A stretch of 52,830 nucleotides of DNA from Skermanella stibiiresistens SB22 (GTDB taxonomy: Bacteria > Pseudomonadota > Alphaproteobacteria > Azospirillales > Azospirillaceae): positions 1 to 52,830 of the forward strand of contig NZ_AVFL01000036.1 in assembly GCF_000576635.1 (NCBI RefSeq), written 5' to 3'. How positions within the stretch are numbered: the first letter of the stretch is position 1; every line of letters begins with the position of its first letter. The position numbers and the translations under genes were made by a program. This document shows, piece by piece, positions 32,022 through 41,514 of the stretch. A model generated the notes under the pieces. The model ran no database searches and had not been told where the DNA came from. It saw only the letters and a list, made by a program, of their open reading frames with translations.

Positions 32022-32510
32022 ATGGTCATGATGATGCCCGCCCGTGATCCGGCGCCGTGGGTCGCCGACTTCCAGCGCCTGCCCTATCGGCTTGGCGCGC
32101 GCGGTCCCGACGCGGTGGACTGCTACGGCCTCGTGCGCCTGGTGCTGCTGGCTGTCGCCGGAATCGAGATGCCGCTGTTCGCGGACACGGTTCCCGCCGG
32201 CGGGGCCGCCGATCGGGCCGCCCTGGCGGCGCTGGTGGCGGGATACGACCGTGATCGCTGGCGTCAGGTCGCGACGCGGTCGGCGCTGGCCGAGCCGCTG
32301 CGCTGGCACCTGGAGCCCCGCGCGCTGGACGTCGCCCTGATGCGGATCGGTCGCCACGTCTGCCACTGCGGCATTCTCGCGGCGCCGGGCTGGCTGCTCC
32401 ACACCGAGGACGCCGGCGCCGGCGTGCGCCTGGACCGGCTCGACCGCCCGGACATCCTGCCGCGCTTGGTCGCCGTGGTCCGTCACCCCGAACTGACCGA
32501 GGCCGCGTGA
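32022..32510 (+). CDS. NlpC/P60-type peptidase (gpK-like)
   Basis: This is a 162-residue protein starting at ATG 32022. The catalytic Cys is in AVDCYGLVRLVL; the His region is HVCHCGILAAPGWLLHTED. The papain-like NlpC/P60 fold cleaves peptide cross-links of peptidoglycan and, in tails, helps the phage penetrate the cell wall. Unlike lambda gpK no JAMM domain is fused. It directly precedes the J-like gene. Confidence 0.85.
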   Translation: MVMMMPARDPAPWVADFQRLPYRLGARGPDAVDCYGLVRLVLLAVAGIEMPLFADTVPAGGAADRAALAALVAGYDRDRWRQVATRSALAEPLRWHLEPRALDVALMRIGRHVCHCGILAAPGWLLHTEDAGAGVRLDRLDRPDILPRLVAVVRHPELTEAA

Positions 32511-35500
32511 TGATGGATGGCTTGTCCGTCCTGGACGGCGAGATCCTGCCGCCGGAAACGCGCTTGCCGGTCGGCCAGATCCGCGTGATCGCCGCTCCGC
32601 GGCCGTTCGCGGCGGATCGGGTCGAGGCCCTGGTACCGGCGCCGGCCACGCTGGTGGAGTGCGCCGAGGCGGCAGGGATCGACCTTAGGCGCCAGCACTG
32701 CCTGATCTGGCTCGGTCCGCACCAAGTACCCCAAGCGCTGGCGCACCGGATCCGGCCGCGCACCGGGGTAACGGTGGTGTTCCGCGCCGTCGCCACCGGC
32801 GGCGGAGGTGGCGGCGGCAAGAACCCGCTCCGGACGATCTTGACGCTGGCGGTCATGGCGGCGGCCTTCGCCTTCGCGGGCCCACTGGCGGGCGCCTTGA
32901 GTTCGAGCCTCGGACTTGGTCTCACCGCCACCGGGACCGGCATGGCGCTGCTGACCGGAGCGATCAGCGGCGCGATCGGGCTGGTCGGCAGCTTGGCGAT
33001 CAACGCGCTGGCCCCGCCGCCGAAAGCGAGGATCGACAGCCGGGGCGCGTCCGTCCGCGACGATCCGGTGTACGGAATCGCGGGCGCCGCCAACCGGCTG
33101 CGGCCCTACGAGCCAATGCCCGTGATCCTCGGTCGCCGCCGTCACGTCTGCGACTTCGCGGCCCAGCCTTACCGGGAGATGATTGGCGACGACATCTATT
33201 ACCGCATGCTCTTCGTCGTCGGCCTCGGCCGCTACGATGTTTCGGCGCACCAGTTCGGCGACACCGCCCTGACGGCCTATGAGGGCGTCGAGATCGATGT
33301 CCGCCAGCCCGGTGATCCCGCCCATACCCTGTTCCCGGGCTCGGCCGCCGAGACCAGCGTCGGCACCCAGCTCAAGGCGGGAGTCGCGGTGGAGCGCGCG
33401 GCGCCGGCCGGCGCCGACGAGCTGGCGGTGGAGATCGAGTTCCCGCGCGGCTTGGTCGAATACAACGACCGGGGCGACCGCGTGGAGCGGATCGTCAGCA
33501 TCGAGGTCGCGTACCGCGCCAGCGGCGGCAACTGGACCGTGGTCGAGACCCGGACGGTCACGGCGTCGCGCGCGAACGCCGTTCGGGTCACGGTGACGTG
33601 GCCGGTCGCGCGCGGCGACTACACGGTCCGGCTGACCCGCATCACCGGCGACAGCACCTCCGACCGGGTCGCCGACGAAAGTTGGTGGAACATCCTGCGG
33701 CGGTTTCGCAACGAGGCTCCGCTGTCCGACACCGTCATGACCAACGCGACCACCATCGCGCTGCGCGTCAAGGCGAGCGGCCAGCTGCAGGGCCAGCTCC
33801 CGGCATTCTCTGTTTTGGTCACATCGATCCTGCCGGACTACGACCACGCGACAGGACAGTGGATCGACCGTGCGACCACCAACCCGGCATCGCTTTACCG
33901 CCATGTGCTCCAGGCGCCGTTCGGCCGTGTGCCGGTCGGCGACGATCGGCTCGACCTGTCCAGCCTGATCGAGTTCCACGATTGGTGCCGGATCCAGGGC
34001 TGGAGCTATTCCTCTGTCGTCGGGGGCCAGACCGAACGTGAGCTGCTCGACGACATCGCTTCGGCTGGCCGCGCCGCCTTCGCGATGCCATCCGGTCGAT
34101 ACGGCGTGCTGATCGACCGGCCGCGCGCCGCGTCCGTCCACCTGCTGACCCCGCGCAACAGCTGGGGGTTCAGCAGCGTGAAGACATTCCGCCGCGATCT
34201 CCACGCGCTCCGGGTCAGCTTCGTCAGCGAGGCCGCCGGCTGGCGCCGCGACCAGATCACCGTCTACGCCGACGGCTACGACGCGACCAACGCCACCGTG
34301 TTCGAGGCGCTGGACCTGGGCGACGGCATCACCGACGCGGATCTCGCCTGGCGCCATGGCCGCTACCATCTGGCCTGCCTGATCCTCCGGCCGGAAACCT
34401 ACACGGTCTATCAGGACGTCGAGCACATCGTCGTGGCGCGGGGCGACCCGGTCGACGTCGCCCACGATGTCCTGGTGGTCGGACTGGCCCAGGCGAGGAT
34501 AAAGGCGGTGATCATCGTCGGCGAGCTGGCCACGGGTGTCGATCTCGACGACACGGTCGAGATGGTCGAGGGCCAGGACTACGGCCTCTCGATCCGGCTC
34601 GGCCGCGGCCGGCCGAACCGGCTGGCGGCGGTGGTGACCGCGCCGGGCGAAACGTCGGTCCTGACCTTCGTGGATCCGATCCCAGCCGATCTCCTGCGAC
34701 GCGACTTGCTGGTCGCTTTCGGACGCCTCGGCCGCGAGACGCTGGCCTGCGTCGTCAAGGCGATCGAGCCGGGCCCGGATCTCTCGGCCAAGCTGACGCT
34801 GGTTGACATGGCGCCAGCGGTCCACACCGCCGATGGCGAGGCGATCCCGGACTACGACCCCGGTATCAGCTTCGCGGACGTGGTGGCACCAAGCCAGCCG
34901 CGCGGATCGGAAAGCCTGTACTGGTCGGCCGGGACCCGGCGAACCAAGCTGACGTGGCTGTGGCGTCCGACCGCCTCGGCGCTCCGCCACCGCCTCCGGA
35001 TCGCCGGAGCGGACGGCCTCTGGCGGCAGGCGCTGGAAAGTGCAGCCGGTCGGCTGGAGATCCTCGACGCGGAGGAGGGCGAGCACCGGATCGAGGTGAT
35101 CGCGGAGGGGGCCGACGGGCGCCTCAGCGTGCCGGCGAGCGCGTCCTACATGGTCGAGGGCGAGGGCTTGGCGCCCGGTGCTCCGGCCGCGTTGGCGGCG
35201 ATCGGCGGCCACCGCGAAATCGTGGTGACCTGCACAGCACCCGCCGACCGCGATGTCGCGAGCATCACCCTGATCAGCGCCTCCGTGGACGATTGGACCG
35301 TGGCCTTACCCGTCGCGACGACGCCGGCGACGCCGCTGGCCCGCGTCACGCTGCGCCAGGGCAACCTGCGCGGACTGGTCACACATTATTTGTGGGCCTA
35401 CGCGGTCGACGCTGGCGGCAACCGCGGCCCACTAAATTCGACCCTGGGCACGGTCGCGACCACCGAGCAACTCAGTCACGATGATTTGGCCAACCAAGTG

Positions 35501-38128
35501 GTCGAGCGCTCCACCCTGGTGCCGGACCTGCTCGAGACGATCGAGTTGATCGACACGACCGACCTGTTCAACGAGGTCGACGGCGTGCGGGTGCCGACGG
35601 TACCGACGATCACCGGCGGCCTGATCGGCCAGATCAACACCCTCGTACCCGACTTCCAATCGGCGCGAATCAGGCTGACCAAGGTCGAAACCACCGCGAC
35701 CGACGTGGCCGACCGGCTCGAATCCGTGAAGGTCGAGGTGCGCCACCAGCTGGGCGAAGCGCTGCTGTCGCTGCACGCCAGCCAGCAGGAGACATCGAGC
35801 CTGTTGCGCGACGCCGGCATCCGGACCGACCCGGCCACCGGGAAGGTGGTGCTTTACGCACTGGAATCGTACCGTGGAGAGAACGACGCGCGGGTCAACA
35901 ACGTCACGGTGACGTTGGACGCGATCAAGGCGTCTGTCTTGACCAAGGCATCGGTCACTTATGTGGACAACGTGCTGGCGGCGGCCGTGCTGGGCGAGGC
36001 CGATCTCGCGCTTTTTCAAGGTGTCACGCTGCGCCTGACCACGGCCGAGACGGCGATCGACGGTCTCACCGCGACGGTGAGTTTCAAAGCCAGCCAGACC
36101 TCGGTGGACGCTCAGGCGACGCGCCTCACCTCCGCCGAGACGACGATCGACGGGCTGTCGGCCGCCTTGCAGCTCGCCGCGACCAAGGTGGAGTTGAACG
36201 GCGAGTCCGAGCGACTGACCACGGCCGAGACCGCGATCGACGCGCTCGCCGGCAAGATCTCCAACGAGGTCGTGGCGATCGAGCGGCTGGCCGTCACCCA
36301 GACCGCCGGCGACGAGCGCACCCTCGCGGCGCTGGTCGCGTCGGCCGAGGGCGACCAAGCCGCGCGCACCTCGGTAGCCCGGGCCCGCACCGACCTGACG
36401 GCCGCGATCGTCGACGGCCTCGCCGCCGAGGCGGCTTCCCGGCTGGAGCTGTCCGGTACGGTTGGCGATGTCCAGGCGGCTCTGGTCGCTGAATCGCAAA
36501 TCCGGGTCACCGCGATCGCCGCCGTCGCATCCGACGTAGAGACGATCCAGGTGGAGCTTGGGTCGGCGCTTACCCAGATCACCAACGAACGGCGTTCGCG
36601 GATCGACGGCGACACCGCGACCGCCCAAGAGACCCGGTCCCTGATCGCGGTCGCCTCGGACACCTCTGCCGAGCTGACACTGTTAGCCCTGGTCGCTGAA
36701 GCCGAAGGCGGCGAACGCGTGCGGGCCAATCTCGCTTACGCCAGGGAAGAACTCACCACCGCCATAGCCGAAGGCGTGTCGGCAGCCGCCACCGCCAGCC
36801 TCCAATTGACGGCGCGGATCGACGACGTGGACGCCGAAATCGCCGATGTCCGGACCGCCACCGCGAACGCCCTCACTGCCGAGGCGACGGCGCGCGAGGC
36901 GGTGGCCGCCCGTGTCGCCACCGCCGAGGAGACGATCGGCGACCATGGCACCCGGCTGACCACCAACGAGGCGGCGATCGAGAGCGAGCGGTCGGCTCGG
37001 GCCGACGCCCTCACGGCCGAAGCGACGGCGCGCGAGCTGGTGGCCGCAACCGTCGCGACCCGCAACAGGACCTACCGTCAGCCGACGGCGCCGGCGGCCG
37101 GCCTGGACGGCGACATCTGGTACGACGCCGACGATGGCAACCGCTCCTACCGCTGGGAGGCTGGCGGCTGGGTTGAGACCTCCGACACCCGGATCGCCGG
37201 CACCGAGGCCGGGCTCCAGGACGAGCGGCAGGCCCGGGCCGACGCTGTGTCGGCCGAGGCGACGGCCCGCGAGCTGGTGGCCGCGCGCGTCACCACCGCA
37301 GAGGGGACGATCGGCGATCACGGCACCCGCCTGACCACCAACGAGTCGGCGATCGAGACCGTGCGTCGCACCAGCGCTGACGCGCTCGGTGCCCAGGCGT
37401 CGGAGAGCAAGTCGCTGGTCGCGGTGGCTCAAAGGCGGGCGGACGAGGGTGACGTCGGTCAGCAGCTGGAGACCATCGCCCAGGAACGCGGGATCGCGCT
37501 GCTGAAGCAGGACCTGCTGACCCGCGTGATCGAGGGCGAGCTGGCCGAAGCCCACCAGCGCGGCTTGCTCGGCGCCAAGATCGCGGAGGCGGCGGCGGCG
37601 CTCCTGTCCGAGGCCGAAACCCGGGTGACCACGACCAGCGCCTTGGCGCGCAGGATCGACGAGGCGGCGGTGCGGCTTGACTCGACGACGGTCGCGGTGG
37701 CGACCGAGCGTCAGGCCAGGATCGACGAGGATCGCGCCATCGGCGAGCGGATCGACCAGGTGCAAGTCGTCGCGGACAACGGCACGGCGGCCGTACAACA
37801 AGTCGCCACCGCCGTCAGCAACTTAACCGACCAGCTATCGGCCAAATACGAGGTCAAGGTCCAGACCGTGGCCGGTGGCCGGAAGGTGTTTGCCGGCATC
37901 GGCGTATCGGCGGACGCGACGCTGGGCTCCGAGGTGGCGGTGCTGGCCGACCGCTTTCTGGTGGTCAATTTGGACGGCTCCGAGGTCCGCGCGCCCTTCG
38001 TCGTGAGTGGCGGCAAGGTCTCGATCGCCGACGGCTTCATCGAGCTTTTGACAGCGGTCAAGTTGCGGTCGACCGACGACAAGTTCGTGCTCGACTTCGA
38101 CGGCAAAAGCCTTTCGATGACGGTGTAG
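32510..38128 (+). CDS. Tail tip / host-specificity protein (gpJ-like)
   Basis: This protein has about 1872 residues; ATG 32510 forms TGATG with the previous stop (GTG 32507 possible). Residues 1-100 are a ubiquitin-like N-terminal part resembling lambda gpI fused to J. Residues about 105-165 hold two hydrophobic spans. Residues 180-900 are the baseplate-hub-like region (YGIAGAANRLRPYEPMPVIL, ILPDYDHATGQWIDRAT). Fibronectin-like beta modules precede a long coiled-coil shaft (about 1000-1750) with repeats of ATAREAVAARVATAEETIGD type. The end (YEVKVQTVAGGRKVFAGIGV) is the DUF1983-type tip. It contains palindromes 33572 and 36585. Confidence 0.9.
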   Translation: MMDGLSVLDGEILPPETRLPVGQIRVIAAPRPFAADRVEALVPAPATLVECAEAAGIDLRRQHCLIWLGPHQVPQALAHRIRPRTGVTVVFRAVATGGGGGGGKNPLRTILTLAVMAAAFAFAGPLAGALSSSLGLGLTATGTGMALLTGAISGAIGLVGSLAINALAPPPKARIDSRGASVRDDPVYGIAGAANRLRPYEPMPVILGRRRHVCDFAAQPYREMIGDDIYYRMLFVVGLGRYDVSAHQFGDTALTAYEGVEIDVRQPGDPAHTLFPGSAAETSVGTQLKAGVAVERAAPAGADELAVEIEFPRGLVEYNDRGDRVERIVSIEVAYRASGGNWTVVETRTVTASRANAVRVTVTWPVARGDYTVRLTRITGDSTSDRVADESWWNILRRFRNEAPLSDTVMTNATTIALRVKASGQLQGQLPAFSVLVTSILPDYDHATGQWIDRATTNPASLYRHVLQAPFGRVPVGDDRLDLSSLIEFHDWCRIQGWSYSSVVGGQTERELLDDIASAGRAAFAMPSGRYGVLIDRPRAASVHLLTPRNSWGFSSVKTFRRDLHALRVSFVSEAAGWRRDQITVYADGYDATNATVFEALDLGDGITDADLAWRHGRYHLACLILRPETYTVYQDVEHIVVARGDPVDVAHDVLVVGLAQARIKAVIIVGELATGVDLDDTVEMVEGQDYGLSIRLGRGRPNRLAAVVTAPGETSVLTFVDPIPADLLRRDLLVAFGRLGRETLACVVKAIEPGPDLSAKLTLVDMAPAVHTADGEAIPDYDPGISFADVVAPSQPRGSESLYWSAGTRRTKLTWLWRPTASALRHRLRIAGADGLWRQALESAAGRLEILDAEEGEHRIEVIAEGADGRLSVPASASYMVEGEGLAPGAPAALAAIGGHREIVVTCTAPADRDVASITLISASVDDWTVALPVATTPATPLARVTLRQGNLRGLVTHYLWAYAVDAGGNRGPLNSTLGTVATTEQLSHDDLANQVVERSTLVPDLLETIELIDTTDLFNEVDGVRVPTVPTITGGLIGQINTLVPDFQSARIRLTKVETTATDVADRLESVKVEVRHQLGEALLSLHASQQETSSLLRDAGIRTDPATGKVVLYALESYRGENDARVNNVTVTLDAIKASVLTKASVTYVDNVLAAAVLGEADLALFQGVTLRLTTAETAIDGLTATVSFKASQTSVDAQATRLTSAETTIDGLSAALQLAATKVELNGESERLTTAETAIDALAGKISNEVVAIERLAVTQTAGDERTLAALVASAEGDQAARTSVARARTDLTAAIVDGLAAEAASRLELSGTVGDVQAALVAESQIRVTAIAAVASDVETIQVELGSALTQITNERRSRIDGDTATAQETRSLIAVASDTSAELTLLALVAEAEGGERVRANLAYAREELTTAIAEGVSAAATASLQLTARIDDVDAEIADVRTATANALTAEATAREAVAARVATAEETIGDHGTRLTTNEAAIESERSARADALTAEATARELVAATVATRNRTYRQPTAPAAGLDGDIWYDADDGNRSYRWEAGGWVETSDTRIAGTEAGLQDERQARADAVSAEATARELVAARVTTAEGTIGDHGTRLTTNESAIETVRRTSADALGAQASESKSLVAVAQRRADEGDVGQQLETIAQERGIALLKQDLLTRVIEGELAEAHQRGLLGAKIAEAAAALLSEAETRVTTTSALARRIDEAAVRLDSTTVAVATERQARIDEDRAIGERIDQVQVVADNGTAAVQQVATAVSNLTDQLSAKYEVKVQTVAGGRKVFAGIGVSADATLGSEVAVLADRFLVVNLDGSEVRAPFVVSGGKVSIADGFIELLTAVKLRSTDDKFVLDFDGKSLSMTV
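33572..33586. repeat. Dispersed palindrome, copy 9
   Basis: gcgaacgccgttcgg; perfect 13-bp core inside the J-like gene. Confidence 0.8.
36585..36599. repeat. Dispersed palindrome, copy 10
   Basis: acgaacggcgttcgc; perfect 13-bp core inside the J-like gene. Confidence 0.8.
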
Positions 38129-38132
38129 GACC

Positions 38133-38558
38133 ATGGCCAAGACCCTGTACGCGCGGGGCAGCGACGGTACCGTCGTCATCCACGACGGCACGTCCGCAGC
38201 GGTCGACAACCCGCTCGGCAACCTGCGCCACCTGTTTTTTCATTCGTCGTTGGACTACCTCGCCGTCGTGTCCGAGCACACCGGGACGCTTGCTTGTGGC
38301 GCCGGCTCCGGCTCGACCAGCCGGTCGCTCTTCGCGCACGGGCGCACCGGCACGCCGCTGGTCGCCGGTGTGCTGGTACCATCCGGTCAGCCGCTGGTCG
38401 GCACCACGATCACCTGGATGGCCCCGTCTCCCTGCGATTTTCGCGGCCTGACGCTGGGCTCGACCGACACCCACGTCGTCATCCACGAGATCGCGGTCAA
38501 GGCGCCGGCGCAAACCTTCAACTACAGGATTTTCGTCTTCGATCGGAACTTCCAATGA
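38133..38558 (+). CDS. Phage tail-associated hypothetical protein
   Basis: This is a 141-residue protein starting at ATG 38133, 4 bases after the J stop. The N-terminus AKTLYARGSDGTVVIHDGTS looks like a small beta domain. The rest is beta-rich (PLVGTTITWMAPSPCDFRGL) and ends in an aromatic strand (NYRIFVFDRNFQ). Probably a small tail or receptor-binding accessory protein. No family is recognised. Confidence 0.65.
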   Translation: MAKTLYARGSDGTVVIHDGTSAAVDNPLGNLRHLFFHSSLDYLAVVSEHTGTLACGAGSGSTSRSLFAHGRTGTPLVAGVLVPSGQPLVGTTITWMAPSPCDFRGLTLGSTDTHVVIHEIAVKAPAQTFNYRIFVFDRNFQ

Positions 38559-38842
38559 CCGAAGTCTTGTATCTCTCACCGTCGGCTTTCCGCGCATCGG
38601 CCGGAAAACTGAATTCCGCGCGGAAGTACATCGCCAAGAGCGATAGTCCCGAATTCGCGCTGGTCGGCGGCAAGACCATCGCGCTGGCGCCATCGACCGG
38701 GGCTGGCAACGACTATCGCGGCGAGGGCGTCTCCTACGTTGTCAGCGGCTGGGTTTACCGTGGGGTGTCGGCGACCAACACGGGGGTCACGACACCATCG
38801 GACGTGTCCTTCGCGGCGGTCGTGGTTGGGTGCGCGTCATGA
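38555..38842 (+). CDS. Small tail-associated hypothetical protein
   Basis: This is a 95-residue protein starting at ATG 38555, overlapping the preceding stop (ATGA) and the next start. Beta-rich and Gly/Ser/Thr-rich (LVGGKTIALAPSTGAGNDYR). It forms a coupled trio with its neighbours, suggesting one assembly. Confidence 0.6.
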   Translation: MTEVLYLSPSAFRASAGKLNSARKYIAKSDSPEFALVGGKTIALAPSTGAGNDYRGEGVSYVVSGWVYRGVSATNTGVTTPSDVSFAAVVVGCAS

Positions 38843-39315
38843 GCCTCAACATGGCGTCCGACCGCATCCACGTGACCAACGCCGCCGGGCAGACGGTGTT
38901 CGACACCAACCGCCGGATGTTCGCGATCACGAATTTGCTGACCGGCACCGTGTCGATCGCCGACAAGCCGTCGAATAACAACAGGATGCAGCGCGCGACT
39001 ACCGTCCTGGGGTCGATCAACAGCGAAGCCGATTTCGTGATGGGGCAGGTCAAGGCGGTCAGCGCGCCGGCCGGCGGCGGGTTGCCGAATGTCGGCGTCT
39101 TCTCGGCTGGCGGCACGATCGTCTGGGGTTGGTACCGAGAGGACGTCCAGCGCACCATGCGCGGCTTATGGACGATCACGTTCCGCGCGGTCTCCGGCCA
39201 ACTCCTCCTCGAGGAGGAGTGGTGGAACCAAAATTCCGGCACCCACCCCAGCCTGAACCTCACCCTAGTCGGCGGTACGCTCAGTTACCGCATCCACGCC
39301 GGCACATTCATCTAA
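38839..39315 (+). CDS. Tail-associated hypothetical protein
   Basis: This is a 158-residue protein starting at ATG 38839 (ATGA overlap). Its beta-rich sequence with FDTNRRMFAITNLLTGTVSI and aromatic stretches (VWGWYREDVQRTMRGLWTIT) has the look of a small tail knob or fibre domain. No family is assigned. Confidence 0.62.
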   Translation: MSLNMASDRIHVTNAAGQTVFDTNRRMFAITNLLTGTVSIADKPSNNNRMQRATTVLGSINSEADFVMGQVKAVSAPAGGGLPNVGVFSAGGTIVWGWYREDVQRTMRGLWTITFRAVSGQLLLEEEWWNQNSGTHPSLNLTLVGGTLSYRIHAGTFI

Positions 39316-39328
39316 CCATGAGGATACA

Positions 39329-39535
39329 ATGAGAAAAGTCGTGATCCGCTCAACCGCGGTGGCCTTCGGCGTGCCCAGGACCGAGGCCGAGGTCCAGCTG
39401 CTCGACGAGATCGGTCCGGTCAGCAAGGTGGTGGCCACCTACCACCTGACCTTCCCGGAGATCTTCGCGGCGCCGGCCGACCTCGACGCCGCCGTCGCGG
39501 CCCAGCTGGCGGCGATTGGGGAGCTGCCCCAATGA
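39329..39535 (+). CDS. Small tail-associated protein
   Basis: This 68-residue protein starts at ATG 39329, 13 bases after the preceding stop, and overlaps the next start (ATGA). Beta-strand then Ala-rich helix (PADLDAAVAAQLAAIGELPQ). Small conserved-looking genes of this size often precede tail-fibre genes; no function can be read. Confidence 0.6.
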   Translation: MRKVVIRSTAVAFGVPRTEAEVQLLDEIGPVSKVVATYHLTFPEIFAAPADLDAAVAAQLAAIGELPQ

Positions 39536-40335
39536 CCTGGCTGACCGCGGGGACCGTCACCGTGGCGACCGGCTCGGACATGGTGCTCGGCGCCGGTACC
39601 AACTTCGGCGCCGCCGCGCCGGGCGACATGCTGGTCGGTCCCGATGATCGGCTGTACCGCCTGACGGCCATAACCAACGACGGCCACCTGACGATCGCGC
39701 CCGCGTATCGCGGCGCGTCGGGAGCAGGTCAAAGCTACTCGATCCTGCTGGTCAGCTTGTCGGCCGCCGGCCTCGCCGACTCCCTGCGCGCGACCCGGGC
39801 CGCGTACGATGCGGTGCTGGCCGGCGGTCGCCTGTTGCCGGTCGGCGTGATCGCGCCCTATGCCGGCGTCTCGCTGCCGCAGGGCTGGTTGTGGTGCGCT
39901 GGTCAGTTGGTTAGCCGGTCGGACTACCCGGCGCTCCACGCGGCGATCGGCTCGACCTATGGCGCGGGAGATGGCGCCACGACCTTCCAGGTGCCAGATC
40001 TCCGCGGCCGCGTGGCGGCTGGCCGGGACAATATGGGAGGCTCCGTCGCGGGCCGGCTGGCGACGTCGATCTCCGGCTCGACGCTCGGCGCTGCCGGCGG
40101 CGCCGAGCAACACCTGCTCGACATCTCCGAGATCCCGCATCACGCGCATCCTATGCCCACCGGCGTCAGTGCCGGCATCGCCGCGAATCCAGGCCGCTAC
40201 ATCGGAGCGTCCTACACGGACATCGGTAGCTTGGACACTGACACGTCGTTCGACAACGCCGTCGGCGGCGGTCAATCGCACCCCATCCTCCAGCCGACGC
40301 TGGTCGTCAACCACATTATCTACACGGGAGTTTGA
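39532..40335 (+). CDS. Tail fibre with phage collar domain
   Basis: This is a 267-residue protein starting at ATG 39532. Residues 1-85 are a beta domain (MTWLTAGTVTVATGSDMVLG, LYRLTAITNDGHLTIAPAYR) shared with the next gene and probably the attachment module. Residues about 103-170 are the tail-collar domain (PVGVIAPYAGVSLPQGWLWC, then FQVPDLRGRVAAGRDNMGG). The C-terminus is Gly/His-rich and ends HPILQPTLVVNHIIYTGV, as in other collar proteins that bind cell-surface glycans. Confidence 0.85.
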   Translation: MTWLTAGTVTVATGSDMVLGAGTNFGAAAPGDMLVGPDDRLYRLTAITNDGHLTIAPAYRGASGAGQSYSILLVSLSAAGLADSLRATRAAYDAVLAGGRLLPVGVIAPYAGVSLPQGWLWCAGQLVSRSDYPALHAAIGSTYGAGDGATTFQVPDLRGRVAAGRDNMGGSVAGRLATSISGSTLGAAGGAEQHLLDISEIPHHAHPMPTGVSAGIAANPGRYIGASYTDIGSLDTDTSFDNAVGGGQSHPILQPTLVVNHIIYTGV

Positions 40336-40339
40336 TACG

Positions 40340-41512
40340 ATGACATGGCTGCGCACCGGCACCGTGAGCGTCACCGCTGGATCCACCGCCGTCGTCGGCG
40401 CCGGCACAGGCTTTTCCGGCGCCGATGCCGACGACGTGTTCTTCGGGCCGGACGGTCGCCCGTACCAACTGGGCGCGGTGGAAGACAATACCCACCTCAC
40501 CCTGACGACCCCATACCTCGGCGCCACGGGGTCGGGTCAGACCTATGCGATCCTCAAGCTCTACCTGTCGACGGCGGGGCTGACGGCGCGCATGGAGGCC
40601 CTGGCGACGCTGTACAAGGCCGCCGCGGACCTGGCGCTCGCCGGTCGGTTCGGCGACGGGAGCGCCGCGGCGCCGGGCATCGCGTTCGCGAATGACCAGG
40701 ACAATGGCCTCTACCGGATCGGACAGAACCATTACGCGCTTTCGGTGGCTGGCCAGAAAGTGCTGGAAATACAGGCCGGGAAAGTGACCTTCTGGGCCAC
40801 TTTGGAGCCACAGGACATCGTCAAGGCCGCAGCGTATGAGTACGTGTCATACATTAGGAACACCGAGCCGAGCGGAATTTCGGCCTTCGGGTTGAAAAAC
40901 TCGGCGGGCACGGTGGTAGGAGGCATGGGGTACTACGGCGCTGGCGACCTGCTGCTGATGTCGATCAATACGCCAGCTGGCGCGGCGCGGCTGCAATCCG
41001 CCGGCGGCGCTTTCGATGTCATGAGCGATGGGACGTTCGCGCCAACCCTCGACAACCTGCTCCGCGTGGGATCGTCCGCACGTCGCGTCGCCCAACTGGT
41101 CGCCGGCACGGCGGTGATCTCCACGTCCGACGCTCGCGAAAAAGAATGGCGCGGTCCCCTCTCGCCGGCCGAACTGGCCGTCGCGATCGGGGTCGCCGAT
41201 CTGATCGGAGCCTATCGATGGATTGAGGCCATCGAGACCAAGGGCGCCGCGGCACGTGTTCATTTTGGTGTGCGCGCTCAGGACGTGGTGTCCCTTTTCG
41301 CGGATCACGGCCTCGACGCTTTTTGCTACGGCGTCGTCTGTTACGACAAGTGGATCGGCGACGATGGAGTCGAACGCGATAGGTACGGCGTCCGCGAGAG
41401 CGAGCTGTGGGCCATGGTGGTGGCCGCCTTTCGGCATGGCCAAATCCAGCAGGACGCCCGCTTGTCCGCAATGGAGTCACGGATCGCCGCGCTCGAGCCG
41501 CAATCCGACTGA
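40340..41512 (+). CDS. Tail fibre/spike with C-terminal S74 chaperone domain
   Basis: This is a 390-residue protein starting at ATG 40340. Residues 1-85 repeat the N-terminal module of the previous gene (MTWLRTGTVSVTAGSTAVVG). The middle is a beta shaft (NDQDNGLYRIGQNHYALSVA). The end is an intramolecular chaperone / peptidase S74 domain: TSDAREKEWRGPLSP with the Ser-Lys dyad region, GAYRWIEAI, HFGVRAQDVV and the YGVRESELWAMVVAA helix. S74 domains trimerise the fibre and then cleave themselves off. It is the last phage structural gene. Confidence 0.88.
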   Translation: MTWLRTGTVSVTAGSTAVVGAGTGFSGADADDVFFGPDGRPYQLGAVEDNTHLTLTTPYLGATGSGQTYAILKLYLSTAGLTARMEALATLYKAAADLALAGRFGDGSAAAPGIAFANDQDNGLYRIGQNHYALSVAGQKVLEIQAGKVTFWATLEPQDIVKAAAYEYVSYIRNTEPSGISAFGLKNSAGTVVGGMGYYGAGDLLLMSINTPAGAARLQSAGGAFDVMSDGTFAPTLDNLLRVGSSARRVAQLVAGTAVISTSDAREKEWRGPLSPAELAVAIGVADLIGAYRWIEAIETKGAAARVHFGVRAQDVVSLFADHGLDAFCYGVVCYDKWIGDDGVERDRYGVRESELWAMVVAAFRHGQIQQDARLSAMESRIAALEPQSD

Positions 41513-41514
41513 CC

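Noticed and set aside
32483-35212. Long minus-strand open frame (909 codons)
   Set aside because: Antisense of the J-like gene, with Arg/Asp/Gln-rich non-protein-like composition and no domain.
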